From the NCBI RefSeq assembly GCF_014193675.1, contig NZ_BLXZ01000002.1, positions 620,001-684,000 on the forward strand: 64,000 nt of DNA, in the 5' to 3' direction. Below, piece after piece: positions 56,190 to 64,000 of this stretch; position 1 is the first letter of the stretch; each line of letters begins with the position of its first letter. The notes beneath the pieces are model-generated. The model saw only the letters and a program-made list of their open reading frames with translations, was not told the origin of the DNA and did not search any database. This stretch comes from Geomonas limicola (lineage in GTDB: Bacteria > Desulfobacterota > Desulfuromonadia > Geobacterales > Geobacteraceae). A program made the translations under genes and the position numbers.

Positions 56190-58463
56190 ATGACGACTAC
56201 CGCAGCCCACATCGTCGAAGTCGCCATCCCGCTCCCCCTCGAAGGACACTTCCACTACCTGGTCCCCGAACCGCTGGTCCCCCGCGCCCTCCCCGGCACG
56301 CGCGTCCTGGTCCCCTTTGGCCGCCGCAAGCTGACCGGCTACCTTTTGGGGAGCGCTCCTGCCGCTGCCGGCGAGCTCAAGGAGATCCTCGACGTCCTGG
56401 ACGAGGCGCCGCTTTTCACCCCCGATGAGCTCGAGTTCTACCGCTGGATCGCCAACTACTACCTGCACCCGTTGGGCGAGGTGATCAAGATGGCGCTTCC
56501 CGCCGGGATCAACCTGGTGAGCCGCTACCGCTGCGAAACGGCCGAGGACGGCACCCCGGTGATCCGGGAGTTCCTGGCCGGCGGCAGGAACGTGCGGCTC
56601 GAGCGCTTCTACGCGGCACTTCCCGACCCACCGGTCAAGCCGCGCGGCAAGGGGCTCGAGATCCTGGAATACCTCGAGTACCTGCGCGAGTCGGATGAGT
56701 CGGCCGAGGTCTCCGGTGCCGACCTGCGGGCCCGCTTCGGCCCCTGCACACCGCAGCTGAACCGACTGGTGGAACTGCGTGCCGTGCGCACCGCCGAGCA
56801 CGAGGTCTACCGCGATCCCTTCAAAACCCAGATCTTCGGTAAAGACCAGGCGCTGGAGTTGAACGAGGAGCAAAAGGCGGCGCACGGCAGGATCGCCGAG
56901 GCGCTCCGGGCCGGCAGCTTCGCACCGTTTCTGCTGCACGGCGTGACCGGTTCCGGCAAGACCGAGGTTTACCTGCAGTCGATCGCCGTTGCGCTGGAAT
57001 TGCAGCGCACCGCGCTCGTGCTGGTCCCCGAGATCGCGCTCACCCCGCAGCTGGTCGGCCGGTTCAAAAGGCGCTTCAGCTGCGGGATTGCGGTATTGCA
57101 CTCGGGGCTTTCCGACGGCGAGCGCTACGACGAGTGGCGCCGCATCCGGCGCGGCGAGGCCCAGATCGTGATCGGAGCCCGCTCGGCGCTCTTCGCACCG
57201 CTCTCGGACATCGGCATCATCGTGGTGGACGAGGAGCACGAGGGGAGCTACAAGCAGTCCGAGGGGGTGCGCTACAACGCCCGGGACCTCGCCCTGGTGC
57301 GCGGCAAACAGGCCGGCGCCGCGGTGGTACTCGGCTCGGCGACCCCTCTCATCACCAGCTTCTACGCGGCGCGCCAGGGGCGCCTTGGCTACCTTAAGCT
57401 CCCGAACCGGGTGCGCGAGCTCCCCATGCCGGCGACCCAACTCCTGGACGTGCGCGGCAAGAAGGGCCTCACCTTCCTCCCCGAACTGGTGCAGGCCATC
57501 GAGGAGAACCTGGACGTCGGTGGGCAGACCCTGCTCTTCCTGAACCGGCGCGGCTTCGCAACCTACCTGGTCTGCGAGGACTGCGGCCACGTGATGCGTT
57601 GCCCAAACTGCGAGGTGACCCTTACCTACCACCGTGGCAAAGGGCGCCACATCTGCCACTACTGCGACTACTCCCTCCCGGCCCCCTCGGTCTGCCCCAC
57701 CTGTAAGGGAAAGGAGATCACCCTCCTGGGGCGCGGCACCGAACGGGTCGAGGAGGAGGTCCAGGAGCGCTTTCCGCTGGCGCGGGTGGCCCGGATGGAC
57801 CGCGATTCGACCAAGGGGAAAGGGGGGCACGCCCGGGTCCTGAAGGCCCTTGAAGACGGGTCCGTGGACATCCTGATCGGGACCCAGATGATCGCCAAGG
57901 GGCACGACTTTCCCGGCGTCACGCTGGTCGGGGTCATCTCGGCGGACGCTTCCCTGAACCTCCCGGACTTCCGCTCTTCCGAGCGCACCTTCCAGCTGGT
58001 GACCCAGGTGATGGGGCGAGCCGGGCGCGGCGACCGCCCGGGCCGGGTATTGGTGCAGACCCTAGCGCCCGAGCACTACGCCCTAAGCCACGCGGTGGCA
58101 CATGACTACGAGGGGTTCTACGACCAGGAGATCGCCTTTCGCGAGGAGGTGGGCTATCCCCCCTTCGCGCACCTGGCCGCGCTCACCTTCTCCGGGATCG
58201 ATTCCCGCCAGACCGAGCAGAGCGCCCAGGAGGCGGCCCGGCTCCTGCGCAAGATCAAGGGGGAGGTCCGGCTGCGGGTCGAGATACTCGGGCCGGTGAC
58301 GGCTCCCCTGGGGAAGGTGCGCGGGCGCTACCGCTGGCAGATCCTCGTCAAGGGGCGCGAGCGCAGCGAGCTGCACCGGGTGCTGTTCCACCTGCGCGGC
58401 AGCTTCAGCCACCCCTCGACCATCCGGCTGGTGATCGACGTCGACCCGGTAGAGATGCTCTAA
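56190..58463 (+). CDS. priA: Primosomal protein N' (replication restart helicase)
   Basis: A 757-residue helicase that reloads the replicative helicase at broken forks. The N-terminal 3'-DNA-end binding domain is present (AIPLPLEGHFHYLVPE, GTRVLVPFGRRKLTGYLLG), then Walker A GVTGSGKTEVYL, DEEH (VVDEEHEGSYKQ), the zinc region of eight Cys (CEDCGHVMRCPNC ... CHYC ... CPTC) and GRAGRGDRPG. The length is slightly above E. coli PriA (732). A terminator follows. Confidence 0.97.
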   Translation: MTTTAAHIVEVAIPLPLEGHFHYLVPEPLVPRALPGTRVLVPFGRRKLTGYLLGSAPAAAGELKEILDVLDEAPLFTPDELEFYRWIANYYLHPLGEVIKMALPAGINLVSRYRCETAEDGTPVIREFLAGGRNVRLERFYAALPDPPVKPRGKGLEILEYLEYLRESDESAEVSGADLRARFGPCTPQLNRLVELRAVRTAEHEVYRDPFKTQIFGKDQALELNEEQKAAHGRIAEALRAGSFAPFLLHGVTGSGKTEVYLQSIAVALELQRTALVLVPEIALTPQLVGRFKRRFSCGIAVLHSGLSDGERYDEWRRIRRGEAQIVIGARSALFAPLSDIGIIVVDEEHEGSYKQSEGVRYNARDLALVRGKQAGAAVVLGSATPLITSFYAARQGRLGYLKLPNRVRELPMPATQLLDVRGKKGLTFLPELVQAIEENLDVGGQTLLFLNRRGFATYLVCEDCGHVMRCPNCEVTLTYHRGKGRHICHYCDYSLPAPSVCPTCKGKEITLLGRGTERVEEEVQERFPLARVARMDRDSTKGKGGHARVLKALEDGSVDILIGTQMIAKGHDFPGVTLVGVISADASLNLPDFRSSERTFQLVTQVMGRAGRGDRPGRVLVQTLAPEHYALSHAVAHDYEGFYDQEIAFREEVGYPPFAHLAALTFSGIDSRQTEQSAQEAARLLRKIKGEVRLRVEILGPVTAPLGKVRGRYRWQILVKGRERSELHRVLFHLRGSFSHPSTIRLVIDVDPVEML

Positions 58464-58487
58464 GAGGAAGATAGCCCCTGAGAAAAG

Positions 58488-58525
58488 AAAGCCCCTGGCC
58501 GCAGTCGCGGTGCAGGGGCTTTTTG
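58488..58525 (+). terminator. Terminator of priA
   Basis: The stem AAAGCCCCTG / CAGGGGCTTT is followed by a T run. Confidence 0.85.
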
Positions 58526-58570
58526 TTAGGTGCTTGCGTGATTGCCAGGAAGGTCTTGAGCCATCTCCTG

Positions 58571-58616
58571 AAAAAGAAAACTCCTGCCGACGCTGGGTCG
58601 ACAGGAGTTTCTTTTT
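58571..58616 (-). terminator. Terminator of the CbcL-like cytochrome gene
   Basis: AAAAAGAAAACTCCTG pairs with CAGGAGTTTCTTTTT around a 15-base loop that can form a further short stem. Its minus-strand side is T-rich. Confidence 0.8.
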
Positions 58617-58658
58617 GGTGCTGCGGGTCAGGCTGACCCGTGGTGTTCGCTTACCGGG

Positions 58659-60509
58659 TTAGTGCCCCGGGTTGATGAAGGCGTAGATCATCAGGATCAG
58701 CAGGGCGATACCGATGGACAGTGCGGTGAAGCCGAAGGTCTTCAGGCAGAAGTCGTAGGCAATGCCGCTGCTCCTGTTGGCACGGAACTTCTCGGTGATC
58801 CCTTCCTGCTCGTAACGAGCCCACTGGTCACCACGCTCCTCGATGAACTCGTGCTTGGACATCTGGCCGTTGAAGATGACGAAGTCCATCGGGAACTTCT
58901 CCGGACGCCCGTGGGTGTTGAAGAAGTGTACCGTGAAGATGAAGCCGGTGGCCAGGAGCGCCTCGTCAGAGTGGATGATGGTGGCCACGTTGAAGGCCCA
59001 GCCCGGCAGGAAGCTGCCGAAGAACTCGGGGAACCAGAGCATCAGGCCGGAGCCGCCGATGGCGAACATACCCCAGAAGACTGCGATGAAGTCGAATTTC
59101 TCCCAGTAGGTCCAGCGCTCGAAGGTCGGCTTGGGACCCTTGAAGAAGAACCAGCGCACCATCCCCACCACGTCGGTGATGTCGCGGAGGTTCGGGCAGA
59201 GGGAGTCAGGTCCGAAGAGCCTCTGGATGAAGTTGCCTTTGAGGTCCTGCCTGATGAACAGGAAGTGGATGCTCAGGCCCAGCGCCATGACGAAGTACAC
59301 GAAGGTGATGCCGGCGCACATGCGGTGGATCAGCGCCGCGTTGGGAGCGCCGCCGTAGAGGCCCATGAGCACTTTAGCCCAGCCCTGGTCGGAGAACTTG
59401 AGCGGCAGGCCGGTCAGCGACAGGCCGAGGAAGCTGATGATGACCAACAGGTGCATGAACACGTGACGCGGCTGGAAGCGGCGGTACTGCTTGTGGCCGT
59501 CGGCTACCTGGTGCAGAACGTGACCTTCCTCGAGGGCAGCGGCCTTCTCGCGGTTCTCGACGAAGCCGCGGATCATCCAGAGCAGGGTGTGCAGCCAGAA
59601 CACCGCGAAGGTACCGGTCAGCAGGCCGGTCATGGCGATGAAGGTGTAGTAGAGGATCGGGTAGTGCTCGCGGTCGTTATGCTCGCCATGGGCGTAGAAC
59701 TTGGTGAACAGTACGGAGCCTTTCTTGTGGCAGGTGCCGCAGGTCTTCACCAGGTTGTTCGGGTTGACCGAGGAGTTGGGATCCTTGGAGGGGAGGATGC
59801 CGTGTGCGGTGTGGCAGTCGGCGCAACCGGCAACCTTCTCCGGGTAGCCCAGGCGGTAGTTCTTGCCGTGGTAGCTGGCGAGGTAGCTCTCGACGGCAAC
59901 CTTGGAGATGTGGTTACGCTCGACCAGTTTTTCGTCGCCGTGGCAGCGCAGGCAGACCTTGGTGTGGAACTCGCGGTTGGCGTGCGAGGTCGGATCGCCG
60001 ATCGCCTTGATGTCGTGCAGGTTGTGGCAGTCGTTGCAGGCTGCGGAGTCCTGGTTCCCGGCGAGTACCCCCTTACCGTGTACCGACTGGGCGAAACCAC
60101 GCTCATCCTTGTGGCACTGGACGCACTTGGCGATGACGCGACGCTTGTCCTTGTTCCAGGAGGTGTGGGTGTGGATGTCGGTGTGGCAGTTGTAGCAGCC
60201 TACCCCTTTCTGGGTGTGGATGCTGCCGGCATGCTCGGCTGCCTCTTTCTTGTGGCAGCGTACGCACTGCACCTTGCCGACCTTGATCTCACCCTTCATG
60301 TGCTTGGCGAGTTCGATGATCTCGACGTGGCAGCTGGTGCACCCGTTTTTGCCATGGACCGAATTGGCCATGAGGGTTGCCGAGATCTTGTCTCCATGGC
60401 AGCCAAGGCAGGTGGCCGGGTCGATGGCCAAGCCTTGCTGGGCGGCGACCGGCCGCGCAAGCACAATGAGCAACAATAGAGGGAGGATACTTCTCAAAAC
60501 ACGGGCCAT
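58659..60509 (-). CDS. Multihaem cytochrome c fused to cytochrome b membrane domain (CbcL-like)
   Basis: A 616-residue redox protein. Signal peptide of residues 1-23. The periplasmic part (about 24-290) has nine CxxCH haem c motifs: CLGCH, CTSCH, CVRCH, CYNCH, CVQCH, CNDCH, CLRCH, CADCH and CGTCH. The C-terminal half has about six TM segments with His residues suited to b-type haems (for example HVFMHLLVIISFLG, ALIHRMCAGITFVYF and IIHSDEALLATGFIFTVHFFNTH). The layout equals Geobacter CbcL, an inner-membrane quinol dehydrogenase for extracellular electron transfer at low potential. RBS AGGAG lies upstream. It is monocistronic. Confidence 0.88.
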   Translation of the reverse strand: MARVLRSILPLLLLIVLARPVAAQQGLAIDPATCLGCHGDKISATLMANSVHGKNGCTSCHVEIIELAKHMKGEIKVGKVQCVRCHKKEAAEHAGSIHTQKGVGCYNCHTDIHTHTSWNKDKRRVIAKCVQCHKDERGFAQSVHGKGVLAGNQDSAACNDCHNLHDIKAIGDPTSHANREFHTKVCLRCHGDEKLVERNHISKVAVESYLASYHGKNYRLGYPEKVAGCADCHTAHGILPSKDPNSSVNPNNLVKTCGTCHKKGSVLFTKFYAHGEHNDREHYPILYYTFIAMTGLLTGTFAVFWLHTLLWMIRGFVENREKAAALEEGHVLHQVADGHKQYRRFQPRHVFMHLLVIISFLGLSLTGLPLKFSDQGWAKVLMGLYGGAPNAALIHRMCAGITFVYFVMALGLSIHFLFIRQDLKGNFIQRLFGPDSLCPNLRDITDVVGMVRWFFFKGPKPTFERWTYWEKFDFIAVFWGMFAIGGSGLMLWFPEFFGSFLPGWAFNVATIIHSDEALLATGFIFTVHFFNTHGRPEKFPMDFVIFNGQMSKHEFIEERGDQWARYEQEGITEKFRANRSSGIAYDFCLKTFGFTALSIGIALLILMIYAFINPGH

Positions 60510-60957
60510 TGGTAATCTCCTGTAATTAAAAAAACGACGTTTTACAAAGCCGTATTCATGTGAGCTGCCCCTGAGACGGCGCCTAATGTATAACGGGCAG
60601 TCTCATAAATCAACACAAAATGTGCAAAGTAATAAGGTACATACAACAACGGTGGCTGGTTATTTGGCGGAATTAACCCGAGGTGGCCCAGTGAAATCGC
60701 CGAAATCGGATTTATCTTCATGAATAAAAGTAGGAGAATTGACAGGCAGATAGGAATGGATCGTGGGTAGCTGTAGGAGAACCGGGGCCGGTATCTGACG
60801 GAGGAAAACGAGTCGCGAAGGTATGCATCAGAAAAGATGGCGACTGCGGGAAGGCTCTTGACGCGCCAGGGGCAGGGCTTGGCAGAGTTGCCACGGGGTG
60901 GGGCGCCGCACCGCTCAGGTCGGAAGTGCCGAGAAGTGATGTCCTGAAAAGGGCAAC
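60510..60957. other. Intergenic region upstream of the CbcL-like gene
   Basis: About 450 bases. It holds a promoter at 60587-60614 and, downstream of it, pairs of inverted sequences (GAGAC..GTCTC; CTGCCC..GGGCAG). The rest (60650-60957) shows no gene or clear signal and no terminator for either neighbour. Confidence 0.45.
60587..60614 (-). promoter_or_regulatory. Promoter of the CbcL-like gene
   Basis: On the minus strand GTTGAT (60609-60614), a 16-base spacer and TATACA (60587-60592). The leader would be about 70 bases. Confidence 0.5.
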
Positions 60958-62802
60958 CTATCGTAACATAACGATTCCTTCGCCGACCGCAAACTCGAGG
61001 AACGTCTGGGCGTCGCGCCAGGAGAGCCCGAGGCGTTTGGAAAGCTCTCCGGCGGGGCTCATGCCGTCCAGGGCGGCCAAAAGCTCGTAGTAGGCAGGAT
61101 CGAGCGATTCGGTGCAGATCTCACCCTGCGCCGGGTAGATCACCGCACCGGAGGCCGCCGGCTTGAAGCAGGAGGCAAAGGGGGCGAGTTCGATATCGCC
61201 GGCTTCCAGGATATCGAGGATCTCGTACGAGAAGCGGCCCAAAAAGGCGGAAGGGGCGAGCGCCAGCGCCTGGCGCTTCAGGTCGAGCTTCTTGAGCTCT
61301 TTGGGGGTGAGCGGTGGGGGAGGTGCGGCAAGAAGCGCCTGAGCGTAGTAGTGGTGGTAGTCCACCAGGTCGAGGGCGAGCGGCAAGAGCTTCGCTTTCT
61401 TGCGCGCCGGGAAGAGCTCGCTCAGAAAGCCGCGTTGCAGCGGCCAGATCTCGTCTTCGGCAATCTCTTCTTCTCGTCCGGCGCGCGGGCCGAGGAAACG
61501 GGCGAATTCGGCGATGAGCTCCGCGGGGGCGAGCTTTACCGCCTGGCAGACAGCGTTGAACCAAGCGACCGCCTTGCCGCGGCTGTAGAAGACGTCACAG
61601 GCCGCGGCGAGGCGCCCGGCCTGGGCAAGCTCCTCAGGAGAGAAGCTCGGGGTAGCGGTCACGGTGTACGGGGGAGCGTCCAGGTGTTCGAGCCCGAGGC
61701 TCGCCGCCTTGGTGGAGAGGCGGGTCCCGGGGAGCACCGCGAGAGGGAAGATGTCCAGGTGGTTCGGGTAGAGCGACAGGGCGAAGTCGAGCGATTTCCG
61801 AAACAGGGAGATGCTGTCCCCGGGGAGCCCGAAGATGAGGTCGAAGCCGAAGATGGCGCCGGTCTGGTTCAAAAGCGCGACCCGGTGCACGAAGTCGTCC
61901 CGGTCGAAGCCGCGCCCCACGCCACGCAGTACGCCCGGGTCGGCGCTCTGCAAGCCGATCTGCAATGAGCAGGTGATCGAGGCGAAGAGTTCGGCCATCT
62001 CGGCGTCCAGGAACTCGCTGCGCACCTCGAAGTGGAAGTGCACCCCGGGCGCCAGCCGCCGGATCAGCCTGAGGATCTCCTTGGCCCGGGAGGGGATCTT
62101 GTTGAAGGTGGAGTCCAGCACGAAGACCTGGGGCACCTCGAGCTGGGCGAACAGGCGCAGTTCCGCCTCGATCCGCTCCAGCGAGACCCGGCGTACCCCG
62201 CCCCCCCCCTTGTGGTCGAAGCAGAAGGAACAGGCGAAGTCGCAGCCGCGCGAGAGTTGCCAGAGCGCCCCGCCGACCGGGGTCGGGTCGAGGATACCGG
62301 TCAGGTAGGGGGAGGGGATCTCTTCGGGATCGACGGAAAACGCCAGGGGACCGGGAGCCGCGCCGGGGAGTTGGATCCCGGGGATGCCGGAGAGTTCGCC
62401 CGTTTCACCCAGGGCGCGCAGCGCGGCCGCGAAGGGGGCCTCCCCCGCACCGCGTACCAGGAAGTCGAAGTGTCCCTGGTCCAGGAACTGCTCCCCGGCG
62501 GTACTTGGCTCCGGCCCTCCCGCACACAGGGTGAGGCCCGGCCGGGTGCCACGCAGCTCGCGGGCGAGGGCGAAGGCGTCCTCACGGTTCCAGACGTAGA
62601 CCGAGAAGGCGACCAGGTCGGGGCGGTGTGCCAGGATCTCGGCGGCACCCGAGGCCGCATCGGCTCCGGCGAACAAGTTGACAATCTCGATTCGGTGCTG
62701 GTCCGGCTGGTCTTTTTCCAGGTGGGCCTGCAAGAAGGCGCACGCCAAGGGGACCGCTTGGGGAGACGGGTAGGGATGGATGGCTACCAGGACGATATTC
62801 AT
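60958..62802 (-). CDS. B12-binding domain radical SAM protein
   Basis: A 614-residue enzyme. The N-terminal cobalamin-binding-like domain is at about 1-150 (MNIVLVAIHPYPSP...), and the radical SAM core from about 180 has CDFACSFC (CxxxCxxC binding 4Fe-4S), then FVLDSTFNK and FGFDLIFGLPGDS. A C-terminal helical region of about 240 residues, of the kind called DUF4080, includes FYSRGKAVAWFNAVCQAVK. The start codon overlaps the stop of the upstream gene (ATGA), which excludes the longer frame. The substrate is unknown; family members modify lipids, cofactors or peptides. Confidence 0.88.
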   Translation of the reverse strand: MNIVLVAIHPYPSPQAVPLACAFLQAHLEKDQPDQHRIEIVNLFAGADAASGAAEILAHRPDLVAFSVYVWNREDAFALARELRGTRPGLTLCAGGPEPSTAGEQFLDQGHFDFLVRGAGEAPFAAALRALGETGELSGIPGIQLPGAAPGPLAFSVDPEEIPSPYLTGILDPTPVGGALWQLSRGCDFACSFCFDHKGGGGVRRVSLERIEAELRLFAQLEVPQVFVLDSTFNKIPSRAKEILRLIRRLAPGVHFHFEVRSEFLDAEMAELFASITCSLQIGLQSADPGVLRGVGRGFDRDDFVHRVALLNQTGAIFGFDLIFGLPGDSISLFRKSLDFALSLYPNHLDIFPLAVLPGTRLSTKAASLGLEHLDAPPYTVTATPSFSPEELAQAGRLAAACDVFYSRGKAVAWFNAVCQAVKLAPAELIAEFARFLGPRAGREEEIAEDEIWPLQRGFLSELFPARKKAKLLPLALDLVDYHHYYAQALLAAPPPPLTPKELKKLDLKRQALALAPSAFLGRFSYEILDILEAGDIELAPFASCFKPAASGAVIYPAQGEICTESLDPAYYELLAALDGMSPAGELSKRLGLSWRDAQTFLEFAVGEGIVMLR

Positions 62803-63350
62803 GAGCGGACCGGGCGAGCCTTCAGACGAGGCTTGCCTCCTTCCACGATGACCGCGAACTCGATGTCGCGGCAGCGGTACTTCTCCATGATGGCGGGTTT
62901 CTGACGCTCGATTGCGGCGGCGATCTTCTCCTGGGAGAGGTGCTCCACCGGGAGATTGCAGGCGGCACAGGCTGCCAGGTAGTCCTGGTAGATCTTGTCG
63001 ACCGAAGCACCCGGGGAATGCTCGTGTTTCCTCGAGGCCTTTTCGGTCCCTTCCCGCTGGTGCAGCGACATCTTGAAGCGGTCCCGGTTGTACTTCCCCT
63101 CCTCGATGAGGCGGTTGATCCGGCTCCACTTCTGCCGGTGCACCGCGAGGCTGGCCACCAGCGAGTTGTACTTGAACTTGTACATCGAGTTGGTGATGTT
63201 CACGTTCTGGTAGTGCCGGCAGGTGCGCTCCACCGCCTCGAGCAACAATAGCGGCTCGCGCTTCTCGATCCCGCAGAAGTACTGCTCGTAGCGGATGATC
63301 AAGTCGCGCAGATCCTTCTCCAGTTGCGCTATGTCCTCGGGTAACGCCAT
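62799..63350 (-). CDS. Hypothetical protein, possibly MXAN_5187 C-terminal domain type
   Basis: A 183-residue protein. It begins with a helical, possibly coiled-coil region (MALPEDIAQLEKDLRDLIIRYEQYFCGIEKREPLLLLEAVERTCRHYQN) that resembles the domain known from Myxococcus protein MXAN_5187. A basic middle with two Cys (AACAACNLP) and a beta-like end (FAVIVEGGKPRLKARPV) follow. The start at 63350 has GGAGG; the frame extends 56 codons further without support. It is translationally coupled to the radical SAM gene, so it may be its partner or a regulator. Function unknown. Confidence 0.72.
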   Translation of the reverse strand: MALPEDIAQLEKDLRDLIIRYEQYFCGIEKREPLLLLEAVERTCRHYQNVNITNSMYKFKYNSLVASLAVHRQKWSRINRLIEEGKYNRDRFKMSLHQREGTEKASRKHEHSPGASVDKIYQDYLAACAACNLPVEHLSQEKIAAAIERQKPAIMEKYRCRDIEFAVIVEGGKPRLKARPVRS

Positions 63351-63508
63351 GCCACTCCTCCACGAGCGACTATAACGGGAACTTATCGAGCTGTAAATCT
63401 TAAAAGTTAGGCGCGATGCGGGCTTGCAAAGGTTAAAGACCTTGACGCGATTCGCTAATGTTGTTAGAAATACGCAATCTAGCAATTGTACGTGGGTAAG
63501 GAGGAGAG

Positions 63509-64000
63509 ATGGCAGCAATATCTGCAGTGGTGCTGGCAGCCGGAATGGGAACCAGGATGAAGTCCGGGCTGGTGAAGGTCATGCATCCGCTGGCCGGTCC
63601 TCCCATGATCGCCTGGCCGGTTGCCGCGGCGCTCGATGCCGGCGTGGACGCCTGTGTCCTGGTGGTTGGTCACCAGGGGGAGAAGGTGCGTAACTACTTT
63701 GCCGGCCGCGCCGAGATCGCTTTTGCGACCCAGGCCGAACAACTGGGGACCGGGCACGCCGTGGCCTGCGCGCTGCCGGAGCTTCCGGCGAGCAGCGACA
63801 CCGTGCTGATCCTGTGCGGCGACACCCCGCTTTTGACCTCGGCCACCTTGAGCGCCATGCTGAGCGCCCATGCCCAAAGCGGCGCCGTGCTCACCGTGAT
63901 GACCGCGAGCTTCGCTGACCCCTTCGGCTATGGCCGGATCGTCAAGGGGGCCGACGGCAAGGTCCTGAGGATCACCGAGCAGAAGGACGCCACTCCCGAG
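63509..64000 (+). CDS. glmU: Bifunctional GlmU (N-acetylglucosamine-1-P uridyltransferase), 3' truncated
   Basis: The first 164 codons of GlmU. The pyrophosphorylase signature LAAGMGTRMKSGLVKVMHPLAG is present at residues 9-30, then QLGTGHAVACA and CGDTPLL (Asp binding metal) and GYGRIV. The enzyme makes UDP-GlcNAc for peptidoglycan and lipopolysaccharide. RBS AAGGAGGAG lies at 63498-63506. The frame is open to the window edge; the C-terminal acetyltransferase half is outside. Confidence 0.95.
   Translation, partial: MAAISAVVLAAGMGTRMKSGLVKVMHPLAGPPMIAWPVAAALDAGVDACVLVVGHQGEKVRNYFAGRAEIAFATQAEQLGTGHAVACALPELPASSDTVLILCGDTPLLTSATLSAMLSAHAQSGAVLTVMTASFADPFGYGRIVKGADGKVLRITEQKDATPE

Noticed and set aside
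58662-60479. 605-codon plus-strand frame opposite the cytochrome
   Set aside because: Val/Glu/Asp-rich mirror of a nine-haem cytochrome; no domain.

Overview
The window is a GC-rich chromosomal segment of a deltaproteobacterial (Desulfuromonadota) anaerobe of the Geobacter / Geomonas / Citrifermentans group. The assignment rests on a nine-haem c-type cytochrome fused to a membrane cytochrome b (CbcL-like), a one-chain pyruvate:ferredoxin oxidoreductase, a PilT ATPase next to a DUF4388 protein, a flavodiiron protein, a TraF-type porin and a complete citrate lyase operon. No integrase, transposase, phage module or CRISPR array is visible; this looks like ordinary core chromosome.

Left part (1-11.9 kb): the tail of a secreted repeat protein with a dockerin-like end and a cohesin-like lipoprotein, a chemoreceptor, a HemY-like oxidase divergent from a DnaJ-family chaperone, two parvulin prolyl isomerases and mfd. 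From 12.0 to 23.2 kb lies an information-processing block: tRNA-Ser(GGA), SRP RNA, dnaX, ybaB and recR, in the order known from Bacillus, followed by nifJ, a cold-shock protein, an exported pentapeptide-repeat protein, uvrA and a 55-residue zinc-ribbon protein. dnaX carries an A9 run from which both other frames stop quickly, so it may make a shortened form.

Middle part (23.4-42.4 kb): small lipoproteins, a methyltransferase, srkA, an Aah1-type adenine deaminase, a diguanylate cyclase with an overlapping lipoprotein gene, a shikimate-kinase-like protein, a rhomboid-like protein without catalytic residues, a pseudo-receiver membrane protein with a LysM protein, a lytic transglycosylase, a transglutaminase-like protein with a DUF350 protein, yceH, and pilT with a DUF4388 protein.

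Right part (42.5-64 kb): citC-citD-PPC-citE-citF-citX-citG on the minus strand encodes citrate lyase with its cofactor synthesis and activation enzymes, so citrate can be split to acetate and oxaloacetate. Then come a TraF-type outer-membrane protein, PBP1A, HU, a DEAD-box helicase, a flavodiiron protein, priA, the CbcL-like cytochrome, a B12-binding radical SAM protein with a partner gene, and the start of glmU.

The points most worth following are the dnaX slippage site, a composite intergenic repeat in at least three near-full copies, the PPC protein inside the citrate lyase operon, the rhomboid pseudoprotease with a zinc-binding tail, and the cohesin/dockerin-like pair at the left edge. 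No wholly new system is proven by the sequence alone.
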